Shown here one piece after another: positions 1-8,079 of a stretch of DNA of 64,000 nucleotides. Below the pieces are notes generated by a model. It saw only the letters and a list, made by a program, of their open reading frames with translations. It was not told the DNA's origin and made no database searches. The stretch covers positions 29,732 to 93,731 of the forward strand of contig NZ_MKIR01000020.1 in the NCBI RefSeq assembly GCF_001832905.1, read 5' to 3'. The number at the start of each line of letters is the position of its first letter. Position 1 is the first letter of the stretch. Source of the DNA: Floricoccus tropicus. Its GTDB lineage: Bacteria > Bacillota > Bacilli > Lactobacillales > Streptococcaceae. A program made the translations under genes and the position numbers.

Positions 1-407
1 GAAAAGCTCACTGGTGCTCCGTGAGTTAAGTGTCCTCCAGCTGCAAGATCCATTCCCATCACCTTATCACCTGGTTCAATCAAACTCATATATGCTGCTT
101 GGTTTGCTTGACTACCTGAATGTGGTTGAACATTGGCATATTTCGCTCCAAACAGTTCTTTAGCGCGTTCAATTGCTAAATTCTCAACAATATCTACAAC
201 ATCAGTACCGCCATAATAACGACGTCCTGGATAGCCTTCAGCATATTTGTTTGTTAAAACTGTACCTTGAGCAGCCATAACTGCTTTACTAGCCACATTT
301 TCACTAGCAATAAGCTCAATATTTTGTTGTTGGCGACGTTCCTCAGCACTAACCGCTGACCAAAGTTCTGGATCGTAACTTGCAAATTCAATCTTGTCAA
401 AAATCAT
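1..407 (-). CDS. glyA: Serine hydroxymethyltransferase, N-terminal part (cut by window edge)
   Basis: This PLP enzyme interconverts serine and glycine and charges tetrahydrofolate with a one-carbon unit. Only about the first 135 residues lie in the window; the gene continues past position 1. The translation opens [16 protein letters not shown] and contains the family hallmarks [22 protein letters not shown] and [12 protein letters not shown]. The start ATG overlaps the stop of the upstream threonylcarbamoyl-AMP synthase gene (ATGA), so the two are translationally coupled. It is the last visible gene of a tdk-prfA-prmC-sua5-glyA unit, a common streptococcal order. Confidence 0.95.
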   Translation of the reverse strand, partial: MIFDKIEFASYDPELWSAVSAEERRQQQNIELIASENVASKAVMAAQGTVLTNKYAEGYPGRRYYGGTDVVDIVENLAIERAKELFGAKYANVQPHSGSQANQAAYMSLIEPGDKVMGMDLAAGGHLTHGAPVSF

Positions 408-1012
408 AATAGCTCCTCAATACTTTCTAGCATTACTGCTCCTTGTCGTAAAATAATTGGTTTTTCACCTGAAAAATCAACTATCGTCGAGTCTACTCCA
501 CTGATACCAGAATCATCTTCTTTCACAGCATTTATCTTTTTATCAAAATCCCTTAAGACTTGTTTAGCCTTAGTAGGACTACTCTGTCCAGTAATATTAG
601 CACTTGGACCAACTAAAACACCAACTTTTTTGATGACATTTAAAGTAAATGGATTTGCAGGCATTCTAAATCCAACAGTTTTTTTGCCCTCATTAATGTA
701 TGAAGGAACCTTGTCATTTGCTTCTAAAATTATAGTTAAAGGACCAGGCATAAATTTCTCAACAATACGATCAAGATAACTTGGCTGATTTTGAGAATAT
801 TTATATATGTCCTCAATACTAGAAATATTTAAATTTAAGGAATGATCCAAGCTCCTATTTTTAACTGCGAAAACTTGTCTTACAGCATCCTCGTTTAGAG
901 CATCTGCAAACAAACCATATACAGTTTCTGTAGGAAGAGCAACCAGTCCCCCAGACTTCAATATATCAGCGGCATGTGCAGTTTGATTATTTTCTAACCT
1001 CTCCGTTATCAC
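404..1012 (-). CDS. L-threonylcarbamoyladenylate synthase (Sua5/YwlC/TsaC family)
   Basis: The family makes threonylcarbamoyl-AMP from threonine, bicarbonate and ATP, the first step of tRNA t6A37 synthesis. The 202-residue protein has PTETVYGL at residues 27-34 and GPSANITG near residue 135, both nucleotide-binding hallmarks. The usual K-x-R-P-x3-P-L motif is altered: Lys51 and Arg53 are kept but both prolines are serine (KNRSLDHSL). The protein matches the short TsaC/YwlC form and lacks the extra C-terminal Sua5 domain. It overlaps prmC by 26 bases upstream and glyA by four bases downstream, within the tdk-prfA-prmC operon. Confidence 0.88.
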   Translation of the reverse strand: MITERLENNQTAHAADILKSGGLVALPTETVYGLFADALNEDAVRQVFAVKNRSLDHSLNLNISSIEDIYKYSQNQPSYLDRIVEKFMPGPLTIILEANDKVPSYINEGKKTVGFRMPANPFTLNVIKKVGVLVGPSANITGQSSPTKAKQVLRDFDKKINAVKEDDSGISGVDSTIVDFSGEKPIILRQGAVMLESIEELL

Positions 1013-1820
1013 TAATAACCACCATCCTATCTAATCCTGCCAAATCAGGCAGTATCCTAATTTCTTTTTTGGGAAAAGATTTTTGGAACAAATTTTTAAC
1101 AGCTTGTCCCTGATTAAAACCGATCTCCAAATAAATTTTACCACCCTGACTTAGAAATTGCTCGGAATTAGCTGCTAATCTGTTATAAATTGCAAGACCT
1201 GATTCAGTAGCATACAATGCTAAATCTGGTTCATATTTGATTACTGACTCATCCATCAGATCTTGTTCATCATATGCAATGTATGGAGGATTTGAAACTA
1301 TGATATCAAAAGACCCATTCACACTAGAAAAGACATCGCTTTGAACAAAATCCACTGATAAATTGTTGGCTTCTGCGTTTGTATTTGCAAGAGCCAAAGC
1401 ATCAGTTGAAATGTCTGCTAAAGTAACTTGCCATGAAGGACGTGCTTTTTTTAGAGATAATCCAATCGCACCAGTTCCAGTACCAACATCTAAGACTTTT
1501 AAATTTTCAACTTCATTTTCTTTCAAAATCAAGTCTACTAACTCTTCTGTCTCAGGACGTGGAATTAGAGCTCTTGGATCAACTTTAAGATTAAGATTAT
1601 AAAAATCAGTATCTCCAACTATATATTGCGCAGGCTCATTCTGAGCTAATCTTTGCGAAATATTTTCCAAAAGTTGCCTGTCATTTTCTTCAATTTCTTT
1701 ATTTAACAAATTAAGGTAGGAAAGTCTATCAAGTTTTTTGATATATCGATACACATAGCCTAAATCTTCCTGATTTTGAGCATCCTTTTCTCTTTCATCA
1801 AAAAACTCTTTGTAATTCAT
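987..1820 (-). CDS. prmC: Peptide chain release factor N5-glutamine methyltransferase
   Basis: PrmC (HemK) methylates the glutamine of the GGQ motif in RF1 and RF2 using S-adenosylmethionine. The 277-residue sequence has an N-terminal helical domain, then a Rossmann methyltransferase domain with the SAM loop DVGTGTGAIG at residues 111-120. The catalytic NPPY motif lies at 177-180, and RPETEEL is near residue 88. It lies 15 bases downstream of prfA, which encodes its substrate, and overlaps the next gene by 26 bases. The order prfA-prmC is conserved across Firmicutes. Confidence 0.95.
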   Translation of the reverse strand: MNYKEFFDEREKDAQNQEDLGYVYRYIKKLDRLSYLNLLNKEIEENDRQLLENISQRLAQNEPAQYIVGDTDFYNLNLKVDPRALIPRPETEELVDLILKENEVENLKVLDVGTGTGAIGLSLKKARPSWQVTLADISTDALALANTNAEANNLSVDFVQSDVFSSVNGSFDIIVSNPPYIAYDEQDLMDESVIKYEPDLALYATESGLAIYNRLAANSEQFLSQGGKIYLEIGFNQGQAVKNLFQKSFPKKEIRILPDLAGLDRMVVISDNGEVRK

Positions 1821-1835
1821 TATTAGCTATCCTTT

Positions 1836-2909
1836 TTATTTATTTAATTCTTCTAATTTTTGTGTTTGATCATATATAACCAAAGCATCAACCACTTCAT
1901 CAAGTTTTCCAGCAAGAATTTGATCTAGCTTTTGAATTGTAAGACCAATACGGTGGTCTGTTACTCGATTTTGTGGGAAGTTATATGTACGAATACGTTC
2001 TGAACGATCACCAGTTCCCACAGCAGATTTACGGTTTGCATCATACTCACTTTGTGCTGCTTGGATAAAGTGGTCAGATACACGGGCACGAATGATTTTC
2101 ATAGCTTTTTCACGGTTCTTTTGTTGGCTACGTTCATCTTGCATTTCAACTTTAATACCTGTTGGTAAATGGACAATACGTACAGCAGACGCTGTCTTAT
2201 TGACGTGCTGTCCACCTGCTCCAGAAGCGTGATAGATATCTACACGTAAATCAGAATCTGGAATATCAATCTCAACGTCCTCTGCTTCTGGTAAGACTAC
2301 AACCGTAGCAGTTGATGTGTGAACACGACCCTGTGATTCAGTAGAGGGAATACGTTGAACACGATGTGCTCCACTTTCATATTTTAGTTTAGAATAAACA
2401 GAATCACCTGAGATCATAGCTATAACTTCCTTATAACCACCGATCCCAGTAACATTAGCTTCCATTATTTCAAATTTCCATCCCTGGCTTTCAGCGTATT
2501 TTTGATACATATTTAATAAATCACCGGCAAACAATGCTGCCTCATCTCCACCTGCTGCTCCACGAATTTCCATGATAATATTTTTGTCGTCATTTGGATC
2601 TTTAGGAAGTAAAAGAATTTTCATTTCTTCTTCAAGTTCTTCTTTATGAGATTTTGCTTCTTTAAGCTCTTCTTTGGCAAGCTCAATCATTTCATCATCA
2701 AGCCCGCTCTCACCAAGTAGTTCTTCACTTTCTGAGATTGTTTCTAGTGTTTTTTTATAGTCTCTGTAAGCTGCTACAGTTTCACGAATACTCGCTTCTT
2801 CTTTTGAAAGAGCCATGAAACGCTTTGTATCACTTACTACCTCTGGGTCACTTAAAAGCTCCCCTAATTCTTCGTAACGGTTCTCAACCGATTGAAGCTG
2901 ATCGTACAT
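1836..2909 (-). CDS. prfA: Peptide chain release factor 1
   Basis: RF1 recognises UAA and UAG stop codons and triggers peptide release on the ribosome. The 357-residue protein has the full class I layout. A coiled N-terminal domain (residues about 1-105) is followed by the PxT-type codon-recognition tripeptide PST at 188-190. The catalytic GGQ is at 232-234 in [15 protein letters not shown]. The ATG directly follows the tdk stop codon, and its AAAGGAG ribosome binding site lies inside the tdk 3' end, so the genes are coupled. PrmC, encoded next, should methylate Gln234. Confidence 0.97.
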   Translation of the reverse strand: MYDQLQSVENRYEELGELLSDPEVVSDTKRFMALSKEEASIRETVAAYRDYKKTLETISESEELLGESGLDDEMIELAKEELKEAKSHKEELEEEMKILLLPKDPNDDKNIIMEIRGAAGGDEAALFAGDLLNMYQKYAESQGWKFEIMEANVTGIGGYKEVIAMISGDSVYSKLKYESGAHRVQRIPSTESQGRVHTSTATVVVLPEAEDVEIDIPDSDLRVDIYHASGAGGQHVNKTASAVRIVHLPTGIKVEMQDERSQQKNREKAMKIIRARVSDHFIQAAQSEYDANRKSAVGTGDRSERIRTYNFPQNRVTDHRIGLTIQKLDQILAGKLDEVVDALVIYDQTQKLEELNK

Positions 2910-3500
2910 TTATTTATTCTCCTTTATATCTGCTAGCTCTGGATGAAAGTAGTGTTTGCGACAAACAGGTAGATATGATTCGTTCCCTCCGATTTGAATT
3001 GGATTACCTTCATAAACAGGTTTACCATCAACAAAGTGTAAAATCATATTAGCTTTTTTACTACAATACCAGCAAATTGTTTTTATTTCTTCTATCTTGT
3101 CAGCCAGTAAAAGCAATTGTTTTGAACCTTCAAACATCTCATTACGGAAATCATTTTTGAGTCCAAAAGCCATGACTGGAACATTTAAATCATCAACTAT
3201 TTTTGCTAAATCATAGACATTTTTTTTGCTTAAAAATTGACATTCGTCAATCAAGATACAGTATGGTTTTTCAACCATTTCATCTATCATTTCAAAAATA
3301 TCCATATCATCAGTAATTGGAACTGCCGGTCTGCTCATTCCAATTCTAGAAGAGATTATTCCCACACCATCACGTGTATCAAGAGCACTTGTCATTAAAA
3401 CAACTTTTTTCCCTTGCTCCTCGTAATTATGTGCAACTTTCAAAATTTCGATAGTTTTACCTGCATTCATGGAACCATAACGAAAAAATAACTGTGCCAT
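2910..3500 (-). CDS. tdk: Thymidine kinase
   Basis: This salvage enzyme phosphorylates thymidine to dTMP. The P-loop GSMNAGKT is at residues 9-16 when counted from MAQLFF. The Walker B-like sequence ILIDECQFL and cysteine pairs (CWYC and VCRKHY) of the zinc lasso are present, typical of the roughly 195-residue type II kinases. The ATG at 3500 is chosen rather than the TTG at 3521, because that TTG overlaps the GGAAGGA ribosome binding site. The inverted repeat TTGTCC-N5-GGACAA lies in the leader (3530-3546). First gene of the prfA operon. Confidence 0.95.
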   Translation of the reverse strand: MAQLFFRYGSMNAGKTIEILKVAHNYEEQGKKVVLMTSALDTRDGVGIISSRIGMSRPAVPITDDMDIFEMIDEMVEKPYCILIDECQFLSKKNVYDLAKIVDDLNVPVMAFGLKNDFRNEMFEGSKQLLLLADKIEEIKTICWYCSKKANMILHFVDGKPVYEGNPIQIGGNESYLPVCRKHYFHPELADIKENK

Positions 3501-3602
3501 TAATCTAAAATATCCTTCCAAATAGTCATTTGTCCAAAGAGGACAAGAATAAAGTTACTCTAAATTTTACCATAGTACGAGAATTTTTTCTATATAGGCA
3601 TT

Positions 3603-3950
3603 TTATTCTTCAACAAGTTTTATATAGTCTACAGCTACCCCTGCTACTTGTGGTGGAATAGACATAGTCATTGGTGGGATACCTTTCAGAGAAAAGATTA
3701 CTTTATCTCCGATTTTTAATTTGTTTGGTCTGATACCTTGAAACTGTTCTTTTATTAAGTTTAATACTAGACCAAAATTATTTAAAATGGGTAATAAATT
3801 TTCATCATCAGAAATTGCTTCTATGTTATTGAGGAAAACTCTATATGTATTACTTACATCCTCGTTAGGAAGTACTTTTTCCGCTATTATCCCTTGAAAT
3901 TCAGATAAACTGTCCTGACTTTTTATAGTATTTTCATTTTTATTCAACAT
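3603..3950 (-). CDS. Hypothetical protein, about 115 residues, family not recognised
   Basis: I do not recognise this family. The predicted protein is acidic and soluble, without a signal peptide or membrane segment. The N-terminal part is polar. The C-terminal part, KLKIGDKVIFSLKGIPPMTM followed by SIPPQVAGVAVDYIKLVEE, is rich in beta-formers and could be a small barrel. The ATG at 3950 is preferred over the one at 3956, because GGAG at 3957-3960 is correctly spaced only from 3950. It stands alone, upstream of tdk on the same strand and divergent from the tautomerase gene. Confidence 0.6.
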   Translation of the reverse strand: MLNKNENTIKSQDSLSEFQGIIAEKVLPNEDVSNTYRVFLNNIEAISDDENLLPILNNFGLVLNLIKEQFQGIRPNKLKIGDKVIFSLKGIPPMTMSIPPQVAGVAVDYIKLVEE

Positions 3951-4084
3951 ATTCATCTCCTTTATTTTAGCTTATCATATTATAGTGTTAATAATTACAA
4001 GAAAAAAAACTTTTTTAACTATTTTTTTACTCTACTTTTAAAATATGTATTATACCTCTTAATAATTCATATATCCGTATCACT

Positions 4085-4113
4085 TTTACTATTTCTTAAA
4101 CACGTGTTATAAT
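4085..4113 (+). promoter_or_regulatory. Promoter of the tautomerase gene
   Basis: TTTACT and TATAAT are separated by 17 bases, followed by a strong AAGGAGGTGA ribosome binding site ahead of the ATG at 4141. Read directly from the sequence. Confidence 0.6.
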
Positions 4114-4140
4114 AGCCAAGAAAATATAAGGAGGTGACGA

Positions 4141-4323
4141 ATGCCATTTGTACGTATAGATCTTTTTGAAGGTCGCACTGAAGAACAAAAAATTAATCTT
4201 GCCAAAGAAGTAACTGAAGTTGTTATGAAAAATACTGGTGCTTCTGCTGATGCAATTCACGTTTTTATAAACGATATGGAAGAAGGAACTTATTTCCCTC
4301 ACGGAGAAATGAAAAGAAAATAA
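4141..4323 (+). CDS. 4-oxalocrotonate tautomerase family protein
   Basis: This is a 60-residue member of the tautomerase superfamily, which works as small oligomers with Pro1 as catalytic base after removal of the initiator Met. The start MPFVRIDLFEGRTEEQK gives Pro1 and the conserved family beginning. The helix AKEVTEVVMKNTG and the strand AIHVFINDMEEGTY follow. The physiological substrate is not known for most Firmicute homologues, and no degradative cluster surrounds it. It sits near tdk, as in other streptococci, and is divergent from the hypothetical gene. A cation antiporter follows after about 50 bases. Confidence 0.9.
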   Translation: MPFVRIDLFEGRTEEQKINLAKEVTEVVMKNTGASADAIHVFINDMEEGTYFPHGEMKRK

Positions 4324-4373
4324 TGTAGCTTATGCTATATTATTTTTTATTTTATATATATAGGAAGAAAAAT

Positions 4374-5528
4374 ATGACTGAATTAATTCAAATTACAATA
4401 GTTTTACTGGCTAGCTTTCTAGCCACAACTTTTTCAAAAAGATTCGGAATACCTGCCGTCGTAGGGCAATTACTTGTTGGTATATTAGTTAGCCCAGCTA
4501 TTTTAGGATTAGTAAAACAAACTGAAATACTTCACTTTCTGTCAGAAATTGGTGTTATACTTTTAATGTTCCTCGCTGGATTGGAAGCTGATTTGGGACT
4601 TTTAAAAAAATATCTAAAACCTAGCCTTCTAGTTGCAATCTCTGGTGTGATGGTTCCATTACTATTTTTCACTTTATACACTAAGACTCTAGGTTACGAT
4701 AGCAACACCGCATTCTTTTACGGAATAGTTTTTGCAGCTACTAGTGTTTCAATTACTGTTGAAGTGCTTCAAGAGTATGGAAAGGTAAAAAGTAAAGCTG
4801 GTGCCGTGATTTTGGGAGCAGCTGTAGCAGATGATATTCTTGCAGTATTAATTTTAAGTTTCTTTATTTCGTCGAGAGGAGATTCTTCCAATTTTAGTTT
4901 ACAAATTTTAAGTCAAGTAATATTCCTTGTTTTTCTATTTTTTGTCATTAAATACCTTGTTCCGTGTATTTTCAAATATACAAGACGAATCCAAGTCTTT
5001 GCCAAGAATGCTTCAATTGCCTTAATTATATGTTTTACACTTGCTATACTAGCTGATTTAGTTGGCATGAGTTCAGTAATCGGTGCTTTCTTTGCTGGAC
5101 TTGCTATCGGACAGACAAGCTTTGCTAAAGATATCGAACATTCAATATCCACAGTTGCTTATACATTCTTTATTCCAATTTTCTTTGTATCAATTGCACT
5201 TCCAATTTCATTTAATGGAATGGTCGGTAAAATCGGATCTATAACTATATTTACTATACTTGCTGTACTTACAAAGATAGTGCCTGCATACATTTCAGGT
5301 CGGGCATTTAAATTCAGTAAAAAAGATTCTTTAGTTATTGGTAGTGGAATGGTTAGTCGTGGAGAAATGGCTCTCATTGTTGTCCAAATCGGATTAGATG
5401 AAAAAATAATATCAACTCAGATATATTCTGAACTTGTTATTGTAATCATCCTTACAACAATAATTGCACCTTTTATTCTCAAATATTTATTCACTAGTTC
5501 AAATAGCAACAAAACAACCATTAAGTAA
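4374..5528 (+). CDS. Monovalent cation/proton antiporter, CPA2 family (KefB/NapA type)
   Basis: The 384-residue membrane protein should have about 12-13 transmembrane helices and exchange Na+ or K+ for H+. Seen motifs are GIPAVVGQLLVGI near the N terminus, FLAGLEADL, the ion-binding-type GAAVADDILAVL, and SRGEMALIV near the C terminus. All are characteristic of the Na_H_Exchanger domain. There is no RCK/TrkA-N domain, so it is the short form. The ATG at 4374 has AGGAAG upstream; starting at 4332 would add a 14-residue tail without a good ribosome binding site. Ion specificity cannot be read from the sequence. Confidence 0.88.
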   Translation: MTELIQITIVLLASFLATTFSKRFGIPAVVGQLLVGILVSPAILGLVKQTEILHFLSEIGVILLMFLAGLEADLGLLKKYLKPSLLVAISGVMVPLLFFTLYTKTLGYDSNTAFFYGIVFAATSVSITVEVLQEYGKVKSKAGAVILGAAVADDILAVLILSFFISSRGDSSNFSLQILSQVIFLVFLFFVIKYLVPCIFKYTRRIQVFAKNASIALIICFTLAILADLVGMSSVIGAFFAGLAIGQTSFAKDIEHSISTVAYTFFIPIFFVSIALPISFNGMVGKIGSITIFTILAVLTKIVPAYISGRAFKFSKKDSLVIGSGMVSRGEMALIVVQIGLDEKIISTQIYSELVIVIILTTIIAPFILKYLFTSSNSNKTTIK

Positions 5529-5531
5529 TTC

Positions 5532-5567
5532 AAAATGCAATTCTTATTACAGAAAAGAATTGCATTT
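5532..5567 (+). terminator. Terminator after the antiporter gene
   Basis: A perfect 14-bp inverted repeat (AAAATGCAATTCTT and its complement) with an 8-base loop lies four bases after the stop codon. The T-tract is weak (ATTTTATTAT). Confidence 0.7.
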
Positions 5568-5581
5568 TATTATATAAACAT

Positions 5582-5848
5582 AAAAAAACGGACCAAAGTC
5601 CGTTCTCAAGGGGATAAATCTTTAATGGGGGAAAGATTTATTAATTTACAGTTATCATGTCTAGCTAATTCTTTTACATTATGGGGGATAAAAAAATTAG
5701 ATGTTAACATTAACACATGATAAGCTGTGATAATTTAAAAATAATGTTATTTTATGGAGGATAACGGTTATTTTTAAATCAATATATGATACGGAAGACT
5801 ATTAAACATACATCCAAGATGAACGTAGAATATCAACCTCATCAATAC
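5582..5848 (-). ncRNA. Predicted trans-acting small RNA with three C-rich loops
   Basis: No protein gene is evident in this 441-base gap, but the minus strand has every mark of an RNA gene. The promoter TTGACA-N17-TATAAT (5855-5883) would start transcription near 5848. Hairpin 1 (5733-5779) has a 12-bp stem plus a 5-bp inner stem and the loop CCUCCAUAAA. Hairpin 2 (5665-5700) has a 12-bp stem with one G-U and the loop UCCCCCAUAAUG, inside a longer outer stem (5648-5728). Hairpin 3 (5614-5641) has a 10-bp stem with the loop CCCCCAUU. The intrinsic terminator is ACGGAC-CUUUG-type with seven U residues (5582-5603). C-rich loops in Firmicute sRNAs often pair with Shine-Dalgarno sequences. The function is inference; the structure is read from the sequence. 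Confidence 0.72.
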
Positions 5849-5854
5849 AAACTT

Positions 5855-5883
5855 ATTATACAGTCGTTATTTTATCTTGTCAA
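5855..5883 (-). promoter_or_regulatory. Consensus promoter of the predicted small RNA
   Basis: On the minus strand TTGACA (5878-5883) and TATAAT (5855-5860) are exactly consensus with a 17-base spacer. There is no open reading frame with a ribosome binding site downstream of it before the terminator at 5582-5603. Confidence 0.8.
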
Positions 5884-5901
5884 CAAATATATCCAGAAAG
5901 T

Positions 5902-5945
5902 TTGATAAATTCCTGTTTTTTTAATATAATAGGAAAGCGTTAACA
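5902..5945 (+). promoter_or_regulatory. coaB promoter overlapped by a cre-like site
   Basis: TTGATA (5902-5907) and TATAAT (5925-5930) have a 17-base spacer. AGGAAAGCGTTAACA (5931-5945) matches the CcpA cre consensus WTGNAARCGNWWWCA at 14 of 15 positions and covers the expected transcription start. Such a position would normally mean repression by CcpA; that is inference. Confidence 0.65.
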
Positions 5946-5969
5946 GCTACGTATTAAGGAGGTTTACTA

Positions 5970-6674
5970 ATGAAGGTTTTAATTACTTCAGGCGGAACAA
6001 CAGAAAATATTGATAAAGTTCGTGGTATTACAAATTTTGCAACAGGAAGTCTAGGAAAAATTATTGCCGAAAAATATATTGAAGATGGTCATTTTGTTAT
6101 TTTGTTAGCAGGAAAAAATGCTAAACTACCCGATCCATCTGATAACCTTAAAATTATATCAATATCAGACACCCAATCTTTGGATGAAAACATGGCAAAA
6201 TATGTGCCACAAGTGGATATTGTAATTCACTCCATGGCTGTTAGTGACTATAGTCCAATCTATATGACTGACTTTGGTGAAGTTGCTACTAGCAACGATT
6301 TAAATGAATTTTTAAATATGAAAAATTCCAGCAAGAAAATCTCTTCAAAATCAGATTATCAAGTCCTATTTTTGAAAAAAAATCCTAAAATTATTAGTAA
6401 GATCAAAGAATACAATCAGGATGTGATTCTAGTTGGTTTTAAACTTTTGGTTGGTGTTTCTAAAAAAGAATTATTTTCTGTAGCAAGAACTAGTTTGAAC
6501 AAGAATAAAGCAGATTATATTTTCGCCAATGACCTAGAAGATATTTTTGATGGCCAACACATTGGATACTTAGTTGATGAAAATGGGGAAAAAATCGCTC
6601 ATACTAAGAGTGAAATTGCTGATTTAATTTTTACTACAACACTTCAAAAGTTAAAAGGAGAAGCTAATGGCTAA
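5970..6674 (+). CDS. coaB: Phosphopantothenate-cysteine ligase
   Basis: CoaB joins 4'-phosphopantothenate to cysteine on the way to coenzyme A. In streptococci and enterococci it is separate from CoaC, unlike the fused CoaBC (Dfp) of most bacteria; the split is seen here. The 234-residue protein starts MKVLITSGGTTENIDKVRGI, with the family signature TNFATGSLGK, and has HSMAVSDY in the middle. The ribosome binding site AAGGAGG is well placed before the ATG. Its end overlaps coaC by eight bases, so the two are co-translated. Confidence 0.95.
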   Translation: MKVLITSGGTTENIDKVRGITNFATGSLGKIIAEKYIEDGHFVILLAGKNAKLPDPSDNLKIISISDTQSLDENMAKYVPQVDIVIHSMAVSDYSPIYMTDFGEVATSNDLNEFLNMKNSSKKISSKSDYQVLFLKKNPKIISKIKEYNQDVILVGFKLLVGVSKKELFSVARTSLNKNKADYIFANDLEDIFDGQHIGYLVDENGEKIAHTKSEIADLIFTTTLQKLKGEANG

Positions 6675-7218
6675 TATAACTCTCGCAGTTACTGGAAGTA
6701 TCTCTGCATATAAAGCGGCCGATTTAGTATCCTCACTGACTAAAGATGGTCATAAAATCACTGTTTTAATGACTAAAGCAGCTCAACAATTCATCACGCC
6801 TCTAACCTTGCAGGTTCTATCTAAAAATACCGTTCATCTTGATGTTATGAATGAGGATTTACCGAAAGTAGTTAATCACATTGAAATAGCAAAAAATACC
6901 GATTTATATATTGTTGCCCCTGCTAGCGCTGATACAATTAGTAGATTAGCACATGGTGCAGCAAATGATATAGTAACATCAGTAGCACTCGCACTACCAC
7001 CAGAAGTCAAAAAAATAATAGCCCCTGCTATGAATACAAATATGTATGAAAATAAATTGACTCAAAATAATATTGATATTTTAAAATCTGTTGGTTTCAC
7101 AGAAATCGAACCCAAAGTAGCTTTGCTTGCTTGCGGTGACTATGGACGTGGAGCTTTAGCAGATCTTGATTATATAAAAACAAAAATAGAGGAGACCCTA
7201 TCTTATGAGAAAATCTAA
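6667..7218 (+). CDS. coaC: Phosphopantothenoylcysteine decarboxylase
   Basis: CoaC is a flavoprotein that decarboxylates phosphopantothenoylcysteine to 4'-phosphopantetheine. The 183-residue sequence shows GSISAYKAADL (residues 10-20), the active-site His71 in VNHIEIAKN, PAMNTNMY at 120-127 and the reductive Cys156 in LACGDYGRG. All are conserved in the HFCD flavoprotein family. It overlaps both neighbours, coaB by eight bases and the ECF S component by 14, forming one translational unit for coenzyme A synthesis and precursor uptake. Confidence 0.95.
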   Translation: MANITLAVTGSISAYKAADLVSSLTKDGHKITVLMTKAAQQFITPLTLQVLSKNTVHLDVMNEDLPKVVNHIEIAKNTDLYIVAPASADTISRLAHGAANDIVTSVALALPPEVKKIIAPAMNTNMYENKLTQNNIDILKSVGFTEIEPKVALLACGDYGRGALADLDYIKTKIEETLSYEKI

Positions 7219-7795
7219 GGCATCAAATACAGCTATTATTTCTATTTTCATTGCCATTATGATTGTTATCAACGTTTTAACTCAAGTAATTTTTACTATT
7301 TGGCCATTTCCAATTAGGCCAACTTTAGTTCATGTACCAGTAATAATTGGTTCAATTATTTTAGGTCCTAAAATTGGAGCATTCCTAGGATTTATAATGG
7401 GTGTAATCAGTACAGTTACAGCTACTATTATTACTACACCAACAAGTTTCTTATTTAGCCCACTACAACCTGTTCCTGGAACAAATTCTGGTGACTGGCG
7501 TGCTATTCTCATTGCTTTTGTGCCTCGTATCCTTATAGGTATTGTACCTTATTTTGTATTTCAACTCTTAAAGAAGAATACTAAAATCGGTGCAGGAATT
7601 GCTGGTTTTGCTGGAAGTGCAACAAATACTATTTTAGTTCTTTCTGCAATTTATTTAATTTTCGGTGATGTCCTAAAATGGTCAGTTAAGACCGTGCTTG
7701 CCTCTGTTGTAGGTACAAACTCAATAGCTGAAGCTATTATCTCTGCTATTTTAACAGCTGCTATAGTACCAGCATTATTAAAAATCAGAGATTAA
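7205..7795 (+). CDS. panT: ECF transporter S component, probably for pantothenate
   Basis: S components are small membrane proteins that bind a vitamin and work with the shared EcfAA'T module, which is not encoded here. This 196-residue protein has about six hydrophobic segments. Its layout is that of the streptococcal PanT-like family: a first helix near 10-30, LVHVPVIIGSIILGPKIGAF, and a long loop with TSFLFSPLQPVPGTNSG. Substrate assignment rests on its place in the coaB-coaC operon, whose pathway begins from pantothenate. The specificity is therefore inferred. Confidence 0.78.
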   Translation: MRKSKASNTAIISIFIAIMIVINVLTQVIFTIWPFPIRPTLVHVPVIIGSIILGPKIGAFLGFIMGVISTVTATIITTPTSFLFSPLQPVPGTNSGDWRAILIAFVPRILIGIVPYFVFQLLKKNTKIGAGIAGFAGSATNTILVLSAIYLIFGDVLKWSVKTVLASVVGTNSIAEAIISAILTAAIVPALLKIRD

Positions 7796-7809
7796 AAAGT
7801 AAGAATACA

Positions 7810-7830
7810 AAAGACGTTGCTCACGTCTTT
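7810..7830 (+). terminator. Terminator of the coaB-coaC-panT operon
   Basis: AAAGACGT-TGCTC-ACGTCTTT is followed by a T-rich tract (TTTTTCTTTAT). Confidence 0.85.
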
Positions 7831-8079
7831 TTCTTTATATAATTTCAAAAACAAAGAAACCATTTTCAACAATTTTCATTCAAATTCATTCATTTTCATA
7901 CCTCTGTTTCAATATAAAGAAACCAAGAAGCTTACTATGACAGCAATCATTTTAATTTTCTCAATATCTATTAAAATACAAGTAATCTTTGTTGTAACAT
8001 TTCACTAAAAACAAGTGAAAAAATTACTAATTTATGATAAAATGTAATTGCTTACATATATAATAAAAAGGAGAAGCTT
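7831..8079. other. Noncoding gap before pgm with a short inverted repeat
   Basis: No gene is seen in this AT-rich gap. TTTCACT (8000-8006) and AGTGAAA (8014-8020) form an inverted repeat just upstream of a TAAAAT -10-like box (8037-8042), so it could be an operator for pgm. Two copies of an AAAGAAACC word also occur here without obvious meaning. Confidence 0.35.

Noticed and set aside
5535..5720. Plus-strand reading frame of 61 codons between the antiporter gene and coaB
   Set aside because: It begins inside a terminator, has no ribosome binding site and no conserved character, and is fully explained as the complement of the structured minus-strand RNA.
5795..5846. Short peptide frame at the 5' end of the predicted small RNA (about 22 codons)
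   Set aside because: No Shine-Dalgarno sequence precedes it and nothing in the peptide is recognisable, so a dual-function RNA is not supported.
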